Shown here in pieces: positions 24,999 through 32,659 of a stretch of DNA of 40,974 nucleotides. This DNA comes from Thermoflexus hugenholtzii JAD2 (GTDB taxonomy: Bacteria; Chloroflexota; UBA11872; UBA12225). Position 1 is the stretch's first letter. Every line of letters starts with the position of its first letter. Location of the stretch: NCBI GenBank assembly GCA_945865725.1, contig CAMBEO010000016.1, positions 1 through 40,974 on the forward strand. The letters are read 5' to 3'. The notes beneath the pieces are model-generated. The model had not been told where the DNA came from and made no database searches. It worked only from the letters and a program-made list of their open reading frames with translations. A program made the translations under genes and the position numbers.

Positions 24999-26062
24999 TG
25001 GCCATGAATGCACCCGCGACCGGCGGCCCGAATCCGCCTGGCTCGTCTGAAGATGACCTCCTCGTCGCGCGGGACCTGAAAAAGTGGTTCCCCATCCGCA
25101 AGGGCTTCTGGTCGCGTGTCGTCGGCCATGTCAAGGCCGTCGACGGCGTCTCGTTCAACGTGCGCCGGGGCGAGACCCTTGGCCTGGTCGGCGAGTCTGG
25201 CTGCGGCAAGACGACGACGAGCCGTCTCGTGCTACGGGCCTACGACCCGACCGGCGGGACGATCCACTTCAAGGACCGCAAGCTCGGGTGGATCGACATC
25301 CCGACGGCACGGAGGTCGGAGCTGCGCGACATCCGGCGCAACGTCCAGATGATCTTCCAGGACCCGTACGGTTCGCTCAACCCGCGGATGACGTTGCGCG
25401 AGATCATCGGCGAACCGCTCCTCGTCAACGGCATCGCCTCGGGCTCGGCATTGCAGGACCGGGTGGCAGAGCTGCTCCGACTGGTCGGCCTGCACCCCGA
25501 GTACATGAGCCGTTACCCGCACGCGTTCTCGGGCGGACAGCGCCAACGGGTCGGCATCGCGCGTGCGCTCGCGCTTGAACCGCAGCTCGTCGTCTGCGAC
25601 GAGCCGGTGTCGGCCCTGGACGTCAGCATCCAGGCGCAGACGCTCAACCTACTCGAGGACCTCCAGGGCCGGCTCGGGCTCACGTACATTTTCGTTGCGC
25701 ATGACCTGTCGGTCGTTCAGCACGTGAGCACGCGCGTCGCAGTGATGTATGTCGGGCGAATCGTGGAACTGGCGCCAACGGCCGACCTGTTCTTCGCCCC
25801 GCGCCACCCCTATACCGAGGCGCTCCTCTCGGCGGTCCCGACGCCCGACCCTGATCATCGCGGCACGCGGATCTTCCTCGCAGGCGAGGTTCCGGATGCG
25901 TCAAACCCGCCCACGGGCTGCCACTTCCATCCCCGGTGCCGCTACGCGGTAGAGGCGTGCAGGACGACGGTGCCCCCGCTCGTCGAGCTGGCGCCTGGTC
26001 ACCAGGTAGCGTGCCACCGCGCGACGGAGTTGAGCCTCGCCGGGGTAGTGCCGGGCAGCTAG
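24998..26062 (+). CDS. ABC transporter ATP-binding protein (OppF/DppF type)
   Basis: Second ATPase, 354 aa, last gene of the importer operon. The start overlaps the upstream stop by one base and has GGGGAGG eight bases before it. Motifs are Walker A GESGCGKT (65-72), Q-loop [10 protein letters not shown], signature SGGQRQR, Walker B LVVCDEP and the switch histidine in FVAHDLS. It carries the C-terminal oligopeptide-transporter domain with the [14 protein letters not shown] cysteine segment. The long hydrophilic insert after Walker A ([22 protein letters not shown]) is usual for OppF. It is convergent with the GH4 gene across a hairpin-rich spacer. Confidence 0.95.
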   Translation: MAMNAPATGGPNPPGSSEDDLLVARDLKKWFPIRKGFWSRVVGHVKAVDGVSFNVRRGETLGLVGESGCGKTTTSRLVLRAYDPTGGTIHFKDRKLGWIDIPTARRSELRDIRRNVQMIFQDPYGSLNPRMTLREIIGEPLLVNGIASGSALQDRVAELLRLVGLHPEYMSRYPHAFSGGQRQRVGIARALALEPQLVVCDEPVSALDVSIQAQTLNLLEDLQGRLGLTYIFVAHDLSVVQHVSTRVAVMYVGRIVELAPTADLFFAPRHPYTEALLSAVPTPDPDHRGTRIFLAGEVPDASNPPTGCHFHPRCRYAVEACRTTVPPLVELAPGHQVACHRATELSLAGVVPGS

Positions 26063-26079
26063 ACCGGCACGCCGCCGCC

Positions 26080-26117
26080 CTCCCCCCGTCTCCCCTTTTC
26101 CCGGGAGGAGGGGGGAG
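26080..26117. terminator. Imperfect hairpin in a convergent spacer
   Basis: A 15-base stem with two mismatches (26080-26094 with 26103-26117) around a loop containing TTTT lies between the importer operon and the GH4 gene. Probable bidirectional terminator. Confidence 0.5.
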
Positions 26118-26169
26118 AGGGAAGCGCCACCGCCCCTCCCCCGGCGGGCAAGGATGCCCGCGGACCAAC
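26113..26169. repeat. Single uninterrupted copy of the 56-bp hairpin repeat
   Basis: It contains GGGAGAGGGAAGC, then the hairpin GCGGGCA-AGGA-TGCCCGC at 26144-26161, then GGACCAAC, as in the array at 9766-9966. It shows what the target looks like without the MITE-like insertion. Confidence 0.8.
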
Positions 26170-26177
26170 CCCACCTC

Positions 26178-27527
26178 CTACCGGAAGTGGGCGGCGGCCT
26201 CCTCGTGGCCCGGCATCTCGAGGAGCGCATTCATGACGCCCTCGGCCTGGTCGCGCGAGCGGGTGCGGCGGTCGGCCAGGAGGTCGAGCAGGACAAGGCG
26301 CCGGTCGCCGGACAGGAACGCCTCGAGCCCGCGCTCCATCTCGTCGATGCGCGGCGTGACCTCCTCGCGGAGGATGCGCGCGGGCAGGGGCCGGGCGGGG
26401 CGCATCGGGTGGACGCCTCCCCGGTCAATCCAGGCCTGCCCCTCGACCACGACGTCTGACGCGACGCCATCGAGGATGCCCGCCACGTTCGGGACGTTCA
26501 CCTGGAAGCATCCGGCGACGCCGTTCGCGAGTGCGTCGATGATCGGCACCTGCTGTTCGCGCGTGCGCTCACGACCGAAGACGGAGGTCACTTGCGCGCC
26601 TTCGTCCTTTAGGACGGCGTCCACCTGAGCGAGGCGTTCCGTCAGTTGCTGCACGTGGACCGGGCGGGCGGTCTCGGTGTCGGGCCCCCCCCACGGCGGC
26701 CCGAACCACCGGAGCTTCGTCTCGGCGTCGGAGTGGTACCACCATCCGACTTGGCGCGGGGTGTCGCCGATCGGCATTAGCCCGTACAAGTTGTACATGT
26801 CGATGACGCCCCGGCTCATCTGGATGTCGTGCGTGCGCGCCGCGACATGCGTGTCCCAGAACTTCGGGCCCTCCGTCTCGATCCACCGGTCGAGGATCGG
26901 GTAGGCGTCCTCGCCGTGGTGCCGGAACGTGGTCATCCAGATGGCGTGGTTGACGCCGGGCGCCTCCCACGTGACCCTGGCCGGGTCGAGGCCGAGTCGG
27001 CGTGCGATTTCTAGGTAGCCGTAATGGCCATGGCACAGGCCGATGACCTTCACCTTCGTCTGGCGCGTCATCAAGGTGGTGCCGTCGAAGACGGGATTGC
27101 CGCTCTGGATCAACCATGCATCCGGACAGATGCGGGTCATGTCGTTGGCGACGTCGAGCATGAGGCGAAAGTTGTAGTACTGGCCGATGACGCCGGCGCC
27201 GAAGTAGTAGTAGCCATGCGCGGTCGTGAGGTCGCGTACGCGCCGGGCGTGGTGGTGGCCCTTGACGTCCGCGGTGTTGATGACGAACTGGGCGCCGTCA
27301 AGGGAGGCCTGGCGGTCGGTCGTCGCGGTGAACCGGAGGTCGGAACCAAGTTCGCGCGCGTAGCGTTCCGCGAGGCGCGTGATGTTTGCAAGCCGACCGG
27401 CGTCGATGTCCATGAACGTGACGTGCGCGCCCTTCAAGTTCTCCGTGAGGCAGAGGTCCTTGACGAGGCCAAGCGAGAACGTGGCGCTTCCCGCGCCGAT
27501 GACGGTGATCGAGGTGGTGGGTGGCAT
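26178..27527 (-). CDS. Glycoside hydrolase family 4, CHG-motif type (alpha-galacturonidase-like)
   Basis: NAD- and metal-dependent glycosidase of 449 aa. The start has AAGGAGAG directly upstream. The Rossmann opening reads SITVIGAGSATFSLGLVKDL, followed by QSGNPV (N144) and the metal-binding CHG at C165-H166-G167 (LCHGHYGYLEIA), then GVNHAIWM with the second metal histidine (H194). GH4 enzymes cleave by an NAD-assisted oxidation-elimination mechanism. The residue after Cys-His marks specificity groups; to my knowledge CHG occurs in the LplD-type alpha-galacturonidases, whereas CHS, CHN and CHE mark other sugars. It is cytoplasmic, with no signal peptide. Beside an oligosaccharide-type importer it would act on imported fragments. 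The family is sure; the galacturonide specificity is probable only. Confidence 0.92.
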   Translation of the reverse strand: MPPTTSITVIGAGSATFSLGLVKDLCLTENLKGAHVTFMDIDAGRLANITRLAERYARELGSDLRFTATTDRQASLDGAQFVINTADVKGHHHARRVRDLTTAHGYYYFGAGVIGQYYNFRLMLDVANDMTRICPDAWLIQSGNPVFDGTTLMTRQTKVKVIGLCHGHYGYLEIARRLGLDPARVTWEAPGVNHAIWMTTFRHHGEDAYPILDRWIETEGPKFWDTHVAARTHDIQMSRGVIDMYNLYGLMPIGDTPRQVGWWYHSDAETKLRWFGPPWGGPDTETARPVHVQQLTERLAQVDAVLKDEGAQVTSVFGRERTREQQVPIIDALANGVAGCFQVNVPNVAGILDGVASDVVVEGQAWIDRGGVHPMRPARPLPARILREEVTPRIDEMERGLEAFLSGDRRLVLLDLLADRRTRSRDQAEGVMNALLEMPGHEEAAAHFR

Positions 27528-27638
27528 GGCTCTCCTTCCGTGCGACCAACATGCTACCTTCGTGGGTTCCCGGGAGACTAGCCCGGACGACGCGACGAGC
27601 CGGCCTTGGGGCGGGCGTCACTTATCGAAAGGCCCGGC

Positions 27639-28280
27639 ATGCTCGCATCCGTCTTGGAGTTCGTCCGCACCGTCATCCAGGAGACCATCCTCTCGATGGG
27701 GTACGTCGGCATCGCCCTCGTGATGTTTGCCGAGAACATCTTCCCGCCAATTCCGTCGGAGCTCGTGATGCCGTTCGCGGGATGGCTCGCACGGGACGGC
27801 AAGATGGACCTGGTGACGAGCATGGTCGCAGGCACGTCTGGATCCGTCGCGGGCGCGATCGTCCTCTACTACCTCGGCGCGTGGGCGAACGAACCGATCA
27901 TCCGGCGGTTCGTTCGCGCATACGGGCGGTACTGGCTGCTCACCGAGGAGGACGTTGACCGGACGATGGCGTTCTTCGCCCGGCACGGCGGGGCGGTCAC
28001 ATTCTTCGGCAGGATGATCCCCATCATCCGGAGCCTGATCTCGGTCCCCGCCGGCATGAACCGCATGCCGATGGTGCCGTTCCTGGTCTACACGACGGCC
28101 GGGAGCGCGATCTGGACGGCGGCGCTGACCATCGGCGGGTGGATCCTCGGCGAGAACTGGCCCCAGATCATCGGGATCGTCAACCAGTACGAGCGGGCGT
28201 TCCTGGTGGTGATGGTGATCGGGGCAGTGGCATGGTTCGGTCGCCGGCTGGTCCCACGCCTCCGCGCGGCGAGGGCGTAG
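27639..28280 (+). CDS. DedA-family membrane protein (VTT/SNARE-associated)
   Basis: Inner-membrane protein of 213 aa. The ATG at 27639 follows AAAGG by six bases and begins MLASVLEFVRTVIQ; an upstream in-frame GTG is rejected. Family marks are ENIFPPIPSELVMPFAGW, where the acidic residue and prolines lie in a re-entrant loop, then the FFGRMIPIIRSLISVPAGMNRM region with the conserved G-R and membrane-embedded arginines. Four to five hydrophobic segments are visible and the C-terminus is basic. DedA proteins maintain membrane lipid composition and proton-motive-force-dependent lipid carrier recycling (undecaprenyl phosphate flipping in some). It sits alone, divergent from the GH4 gene. Confidence 0.94.
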   Translation: MLASVLEFVRTVIQETILSMGYVGIALVMFAENIFPPIPSELVMPFAGWLARDGKMDLVTSMVAGTSGSVAGAIVLYYLGAWANEPIIRRFVRAYGRYWLLTEEDVDRTMAFFARHGGAVTFFGRMIPIIRSLISVPAGMNRMPMVPFLVYTTAGSAIWTAALTIGGWILGENWPQIIGIVNQYERAFLVVMVIGAVAWFGRRLVPRLRAARA

Positions 28281-28754
28281 CTGCTCGGCAATCGCTCCCG
28301 GAAGCACTAGCCGGGTCGTCGATCAGCATTTCATCCCGGCGCGGTGACCGGCTGATGGACCGGCGCGGTCCGTGCTCGCCAGGCGCGAAAACGTTCCAGC
28401 GGAAACGCTAGGGGGTGGCGGTCGGCGTCGGCGGGGCGGGGCGCGACTGGCCCGGCGAAGAGGGCCGGGACGGAGCCGACCCGCCGCACGACGGGACGAG
28501 CAGGGTCGCGGGCGCGACGGCCATCGCCGTACGAAGGATCGCGTTGGCGACCCGGCGCAGCGCGAGCCGCCGGGAAAGCGTGGTGTCCATCGGCGACATC
28601 GTACGCCGGTCACGGCCCGGTGCGGGAAGTTTTCAGGAGCAGGTCGGCGCGAAAGCCCCAAGGCGGCGGAGTGGCCGGGACGATCCTGCCTAACCTCCCG
28701 GCGCATGCGCAAAAGCTTCACGACCGGGCAGGGGGCGGGTCGAAGCGAAAGCCC
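28281..28754. other. 474-base spacer with repeat fragment and a possible small gene
   Basis: It lies between the DedA and E2 genes, which converge. The only gene-like content is the short minus-strand frame at 28408-28599. Bases 28658-28682 repeat a segment found inside the E2 gene (29652-29676) with 23 of 25 matches. No terminator hairpin with clear symmetry was found. Confidence 0.5.
28408..28599 (-). CDS. Possible small lipoprotein, 63 aa
   Basis: The frame starts MSPMDTTLSRRLALRRVANA, then has a hydrophobic segment ILRTAMAVAPATLLVPSC ending in a lipobox-like LVPSC (C38), then a proline-rich tail GGSAPSRPSSPGQSRPAPPTP. Arginine pairs before the hydrophobic core resemble a Tat or Sec lipoprotein signal. 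The tail has low complexity and the frame ends just after it, so it may be a minimal lipoprotein, a remnant of a longer one, or chance coding. No ribosome site was found. Confidence 0.3.
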   Translation of the reverse strand: MSPMDTTLSRRLALRRVANAILRTAMAVAPATLLVPSCGGSAPSRPSSPGQSRPAPPTPTATP

Positions 28755-30152
28755 CTAGGGTGGCGTCAGTCCGAAGCGAGCGGGGTCTTCCAGAACCGCG
28801 CGGACGGCACCGAGGAAGCGCATGGCGTCCTCGCCATCGAGTACCCGATGGTCGAAGGTGAAGGACAACCCCATGCAGTCGCGGGCCACCACTTGGCCGT
28901 CCCGCACGCGCGCCTGCGCTTCGATGCGCCCCGTGCCGAGGATTGCTACCTCCGGTCCGTTGACGATCGGCGTGGCGAACTGCGCCCCGCCGCCGACGCC
29001 GCCAAAGTTGGTAAGCGTGAAGGTGCTGCCGACGAGGTCGGCCGGGAGCAGCCTGCGTGCGCGGGCGCCCTCTGCAAGGCGAACGATCTCCGACTGCACT
29101 TCCAGCAGCGACCGGCGGTCGGCGTCGCGCAGGACAGGCACCAGAAGTCCGTCGGGACCGGCAGTGGCGATGCCCAAATGGATGCGGCGGTGGCGGGCGA
29201 TGGTGGCGGTGGACTCGTCGTAGGTGGCGTTCGCCAGCGGTACGGCGCGCAAGCCCGACACCACCGCGCCCACGAACCACGGCAAGTAGGTCAGGCGATG
29301 CCCGCCAGGGGCAGCCGCGGATCGGGCGCGCATCGCCACCAGCTCGGTCACGTCGGCGGTGTCGAACGCCGTTACCAGCGGCGCCTGCCGGGCGGTGCGC
29401 TCGAGGCGCTCGATCAAGCGCCGGCGCAGCGCGGTGACCGGCAGGTACTCGACGTCGGCAGACGAGACGACATGCACCGGCGCCGTTGCAGCCGCCTCCA
29501 CGTCGGCGACGCGGAGCCGCCCTTCCGGGCCGGTGCCGCGCACGTCCTCCAGGCGGATGCCGGCGTCGCGCGCCAGCCGCCGTGCCATCGGCGAAGCGCG
29601 CAGGGGACCGGATGCCGGCGGGGCGATGGCGCTACTAGTAGGGACGCAACGCCAAGGCGGCGGAGCGGGCGGGACGCCAGCGGTCCCGGGGGAGCCAAAG
29701 CGAGGCGGGGAAGCCGGCGGACCCAGTCCCCGTGCGCTGGGTGGCAATCCCACGATCCCCGTCCATTCGTCGTCGTCCGAGAAGTCTGAGGGCGTGGGGA
29801 GCGACGGTGTTTGGGACCCCGATGGCGGCCCGGCGGAGGCGGGGAGCGTGCGAGGCGCGTCAGCGTCAGTCGCCAGTTCGACAAGGACGTCGCCCACCAT
29901 CGCGGTCGCGCCGACCGGCACGCGGATGGCGCTCACGACACCGCCCACGGGCGTGGTGAGTTCGATCGACGCCTTGGCCGACTCCACCTGGCAGACGGGG
30001 TCGAACGGTTGCACGCGGTCGCCCACTTGGACGAACCACGTCTCGATCCGTCCCTCGTGCGCCCCCTCGCCCAGATCGGCAAGCCGGAACGCGAACGTGC
30101 CGCCCGCCGCCGCGGACGCCCCTCCCGGCGCCGAGCGGACCGACCCGGCCAC
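28755..30152 (-). CDS. pdhC: Dihydrolipoamide acyltransferase, E2 of the pyruvate dehydrogenase-type complex
   Basis: E2 subunit of 465 aa that moves the acyl group from E1 to CoA on a lipoyl arm. The GTG start at 30152 has GGAGG about eight bases upstream and lies three bases after the E1beta stop. Domains are a lipoyl domain (about 20-95) with K60 in VESAKAS, where family members usually read ETDKA; a long Pro/Ala-rich linker (96-183); a peripheral-subunit-binding domain (about 184-220, SPMARRLARDAGI..GTGPEGRL); and a catalytic domain ending in FTFDHRVLDGED with H435. Part of the linker is encoded by DNA resembling an intergenic repeat. The set with pdhA and pdhB favours pyruvate over branched-chain keto acids, though 2-oxoisovalerate is possible. 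E3 is not in the window. Confidence 0.92.
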   Translation of the reverse strand: MAGSVRSAPGGASAAAGGTFAFRLADLGEGAHEGRIETWFVQVGDRVQPFDPVCQVESAKASIELTTPVGGVVSAIRVPVGATAMVGDVLVELATDADAPRTLPASAGPPSGSQTPSLPTPSDFSDDDEWTGIVGLPPSARGLGPPASPPRFGSPGTAGVPPAPPPWRCVPTSSAIAPPASGPLRASPMARRLARDAGIRLEDVRGTGPEGRLRVADVEAAATAPVHVVSSADVEYLPVTALRRRLIERLERTARQAPLVTAFDTADVTELVAMRARSAAAPGGHRLTYLPWFVGAVVSGLRAVPLANATYDESTATIARHRRIHLGIATAGPDGLLVPVLRDADRRSLLEVQSEIVRLAEGARARRLLPADLVGSTFTLTNFGGVGGGAQFATPIVNGPEVAILGTGRIEAQARVRDGQVVARDCMGLSFTFDHRVLDGEDAMRFLGAVRAVLEDPARFGLTPP

Positions 30153-30155
30153 CGC

Positions 30156-31187
30156 TCAGTCCTCCATCACCGCACGGATGGCCTGGGCCACGCGCGGCGC
30201 GTCGGGCAGGTAGATGTCCTCCAGCAACTGGGGCGGATAGACCACGTCGCAGCCGGTCACCCGGCGCGGAGGGGCGCGCAACGCCCAGAAGCAGCGTTCC
30301 ACGAGATCAGCGACGACGTCGCCTCCCAGCCCGCCGGTGAGGGGCGCCTCGTGGACGACCACCAGACGCCCGGTCTTTTCGAGGGAAGCGCCGGTGGTCT
30401 CCGCGTCGAGGGGGGCCAGCGTGCGCAGGTCGATCACTTCCGCGTCGATGCCCATCGCCGCGGCCGTCTCGGCCCCGGCCAGGGCCACCGGCACCATCGC
30501 CCCCCACGCAATGACGGTGACATCAGATCCGGTCCGGCGCACGCGCGCGCTGCCAATCGGCACTGGAGGCGCGTCGTCCGCCACCAGTTCGCGGCCCGCG
30601 CGGTAGAGGCGGATTGGCTCCATCACGACCACCGGATCGGGGTCGTTGATCGCGGATCGAAGCAGGCCAGCGGCGTCGGCTGGCGTGCTGGGGCAGACCA
30701 CCTTCAAGCCCGGGGAATGGGCCAGAAGCACCTCGAGGCTGTCGGCGTGGTGCTCCGGCGTGCGTACCCCGCCGCCGTACGGGCAGCGCACCACGAGTGG
30801 CGCGTTCACCTGGCCCCAAGTCCGGGCGCGAACCTGCGCGGCTTGGGCAGCCAATTGGCCAATCGCCTTGTAGAGGAATCCCATGAACTGGATCTCGGCG
30901 ATCGGGCGCAAGCCCGTCAACGCCATGCCAAATGCCGCCCCGATGATGGCTGACTCGGCGAGGGGAGTGTCCAGCACCCGCGCGGCGCCGAACCGGGCAA
31001 GCAAGCCATCGGTGACGCGGAAGACGCCTCCCGCATGGCCGATGTCCTCGCCTACGAGGACCACCTTGGGGTCACTCGCCAATGCCTCGGCTAGGACGCG
31101 GTTCAGTGCCTGAGCCATGGTGATTGGAGAGGCCGACGCAGCGTCAGTGGCGCCATTGGGCGCGCGCGTGGCGGCGGGAGCGGTCAT
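30156..31187 (-). CDS. pdhB: Pyruvate dehydrogenase-type E1 component, beta subunit
   Basis: E1beta of 343 aa, partner of E1alpha in the ThDP-dependent decarboxylation step. The ATG at 31187 overlaps the E1alpha stop by four bases (ATGA), with GGGAGGAG upstream inside that gene, so translation is coupled. After an extra N-terminal tail of about 20 residues, the family sequence begins at ITMAQALNRVLAEAL. It then has LVGEDIGHAGGVFRVTDGL with the glutamate that activates ThDP, DTPLAESAIIGAAFGMA, RCPYGGGVRTPEHHADS and the C-terminal transketolase domain with IDLRTLAPLD and VVHEAPLTGGLGGDV. No internal break or missing motif is seen. Confidence 0.95.
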   Translation of the reverse strand: MTAPAATRAPNGATDAASASPITMAQALNRVLAEALASDPKVVLVGEDIGHAGGVFRVTDGLLARFGAARVLDTPLAESAIIGAAFGMALTGLRPIAEIQFMGFLYKAIGQLAAQAAQVRARTWGQVNAPLVVRCPYGGGVRTPEHHADSLEVLLAHSPGLKVVCPSTPADAAGLLRSAINDPDPVVVMEPIRLYRAGRELVADDAPPVPIGSARVRRTGSDVTVIAWGAMVPVALAGAETAAAMGIDAEVIDLRTLAPLDAETTGASLEKTGRLVVVHEAPLTGGLGGDVVADLVERCFWALRAPPRRVTGCDVVYPPQLLEDIYLPDAPRVAQAIRAVMED

Positions 31188-32302
31188 GGCGTCTCCTCCC
31201 GGTCGATGGCGTGTCGCGCGGCTTGATACGCGCGCAGGCGCGGGGGCGGGATCGCCCAGGTGGACTCGATGACCCGGTCAAAGGATGGAGTGGGGCGCGC
31301 CTCCGCGCGGGCGATGGCGCCGTCGATCTCCACCAGTACCTCGGCTTGGAGCACGGCCTCGCGACCGGCGTCCCACAGGCCGCGACGTTCCAGGAAGCGC
31401 CGAAATCGAATGATCGGGTCTCGCCCTCGCCACGCCGCGATCTCGTCCGGAGGCTGGTACCGGGTGGGGTCGTCGGCGGTGGTGTGGGCGCCAAGGCGGT
31501 AGGTCAGCGCCTCGACAATGATCGGGCCTTCGCCCGCCCGTGCCCGATCCAAGGCATGGCGAGCCACTTGGTAGACCGCGAGGGGGTCGTTGCCATCGAC
31601 GAGCAGCCCCGGGAGGCCAAACGCGAGTGCCTTCTGGGCGAGGGTTTGGCTGGCCGACTGGCGCGCGCGGGGGGTACTGATGGCCCAACCATTGTTCTGG
31701 ATGTAGATCAACGCTTGCGCACCGAAGACGCCCCCGAAGTTGATTGCCTCGTAGAAGTCACCTTGGGAGGTGGCGCCGTCACCCACGCTCGCGACCGCCA
31801 CGTGGGGCTGTCCCTGCAAGCGGAACCCCAGTCCGGCGCCGACGGCATGCAGTGTCTGGTCGGCAATGACGATCTGGATCGGCCAGGCACCGGTGTCGTA
31901 GGGGTTTGCTACCCAGTACAGGCCGCGGAAGTACTGGAGCAGGTCCTCGAGTGCAAGGCCGCGCATCAGGAGGAGCAGCGGTTCGCGGTAGGCCGTGAAG
32001 ACCCAGTCGCCGGATTCCATCGCTAGCCCCATGCCTGCCAGCGCGGCCTCCTGGCCGGTAGCGGGCGCCCAAACGGTGAGGCGCCCCTGGCGTTGGATCG
32101 CCAGCGCGCGACCGTCGAGGGCGCGCCCGAAGGCCATCCACCGGTAGAGCGCGAGCAGCGTGGCGTCGTCCAACTCGGGCAGGGGACCGACCACGTGCCC
32201 GTCCGGGTCGAGCACGCGAAACGGCTCCGGGTCGGCGCCCAACCGCACCGAGCAAGCGGCGAACTTTTCGGGCACCGGGTCAGGACCATGAGGTAATGGC
32301 AT
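31184..32302 (-). CDS. pdhA: Pyruvate dehydrogenase-type E1 component, alpha subunit
   Basis: E1alpha of 372 aa, first gene of the operon. The ATG at 32302 has GGGAGGG just before it. The ThDP-binding motif runs from G174-D-G to N203-N204 (GDGATSQGDFYEAINFGG, then YIQNNGWAIS). The R-Q-G-R-L-TVWAP segment, the GAWPIQIVIADQTLHAVGAGLGF region and the HTTADDPTRYQP phosphorylation-loop region match pyruvate dehydrogenase E1alpha of the Bacillus type. The enzyme decarboxylates pyruvate and reductively acetylates the lipoyl arm of E2. The tRNA-Ser gene is transcribed in the same direction from the far side of a repeat-rich spacer, so the operon promoter should lie in 32303-32517. Confidence 0.95.
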   Translation of the reverse strand: MPLPHGPDPVPEKFAACSVRLGADPEPFRVLDPDGHVVGPLPELDDATLLALYRWMAFGRALDGRALAIQRQGRLTVWAPATGQEAALAGMGLAMESGDWVFTAYREPLLLLMRGLALEDLLQYFRGLYWVANPYDTGAWPIQIVIADQTLHAVGAGLGFRLQGQPHVAVASVGDGATSQGDFYEAINFGGVFGAQALIYIQNNGWAISTPRARQSASQTLAQKALAFGLPGLLVDGNDPLAVYQVARHALDRARAGEGPIIVEALTYRLGAHTTADDPTRYQPPDEIAAWRGRDPIIRFRRFLERRGLWDAGREAVLQAEVLVEIDGAIARAEARPTPSFDRVIESTWAIPPPRLRAYQAARHAIDREETP

Positions 32303-32410
32303 CAGTCCCTCCCACCTGCCGCAAGCGTCCCAGCAAGCGAGTCGTCTACTCGCGCACCGGCACGTCGGAGGGCCAGCGTATCGCGGCCCAAGCGAGAGCG
32401 GAAGGGGGGT

Positions 32411-32515
32411 GCTTCCCTCTCCCGCCGCAGCGGGGGAGGGACCGCGTACGCGGATAACGATGGTGGGGGCCGCTCCGGGATGTTGGGTGACGTGCGGGCT
32501 TTGGGAGGCGGAGCG
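32411..32515. repeat. Three intergenic repeat modules in a row
   Basis: In order: the hairpin CCCTCTCCCGC-CGCA-GCGGGGGAGGG (32415-32440; like 3153-3178), the GCGGATAACGATGG module (32444-32463; like 2011-2030), and a module 32471-32504 identical over about 34 bases to 9593-9626 inside the MITE-like element. It occupies the spacer between pdhA and the tRNA-Ser gene, close to the tRNA 3' end. Confidence 0.75.
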
Positions 32516-32517
32516 GG

Positions 32518-32600
32518 CGGAGGGAGAGGGATTCGAACCCCCGGTCCTTGCGGACTACCGTTTTCAAGACGGTTGCCATCGACCTCTCGGCCATCCCTCC
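32518..32600 (-). tRNA. tRNA-Ser (anticodon UGA)
   Basis: Read on the minus strand, a 7-bp acceptor stem GGAGGGA / TCCCTCC is followed by a D arm (GCCGAGAGGTCGATGGC) and an anticodon stem ACCGT/ACGGT with loop CTTGAAA, giving anticodon TGA. A long variable arm (GTCCGCAAGGAC) marks a class II tRNA. The T arm carries GGTTCGAATCC and the discriminator base is G, as expected for serine. CCA is not encoded. It decodes UCA and other UCN codons. Confidence 0.95.
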
Positions 32601-32659
32601 ACGGGTGCGCCACGGGCGCGAGGCGGCGCCGATGGTAGCACTGGTGGCTCCGCGGGGGA

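Noticed and set aside
22946-25013. Long minus-strand frames over the permease and ATPase genes
   Set aside because: Shadows of well-supported ABC genes, with no motifs.
28281-28754. E3 dihydrolipoamide dehydrogenase completing the pyruvate dehydrogenase operon
   Set aside because: No FAD/NAD-binding frame in the spacer; E3 must be encoded elsewhere.
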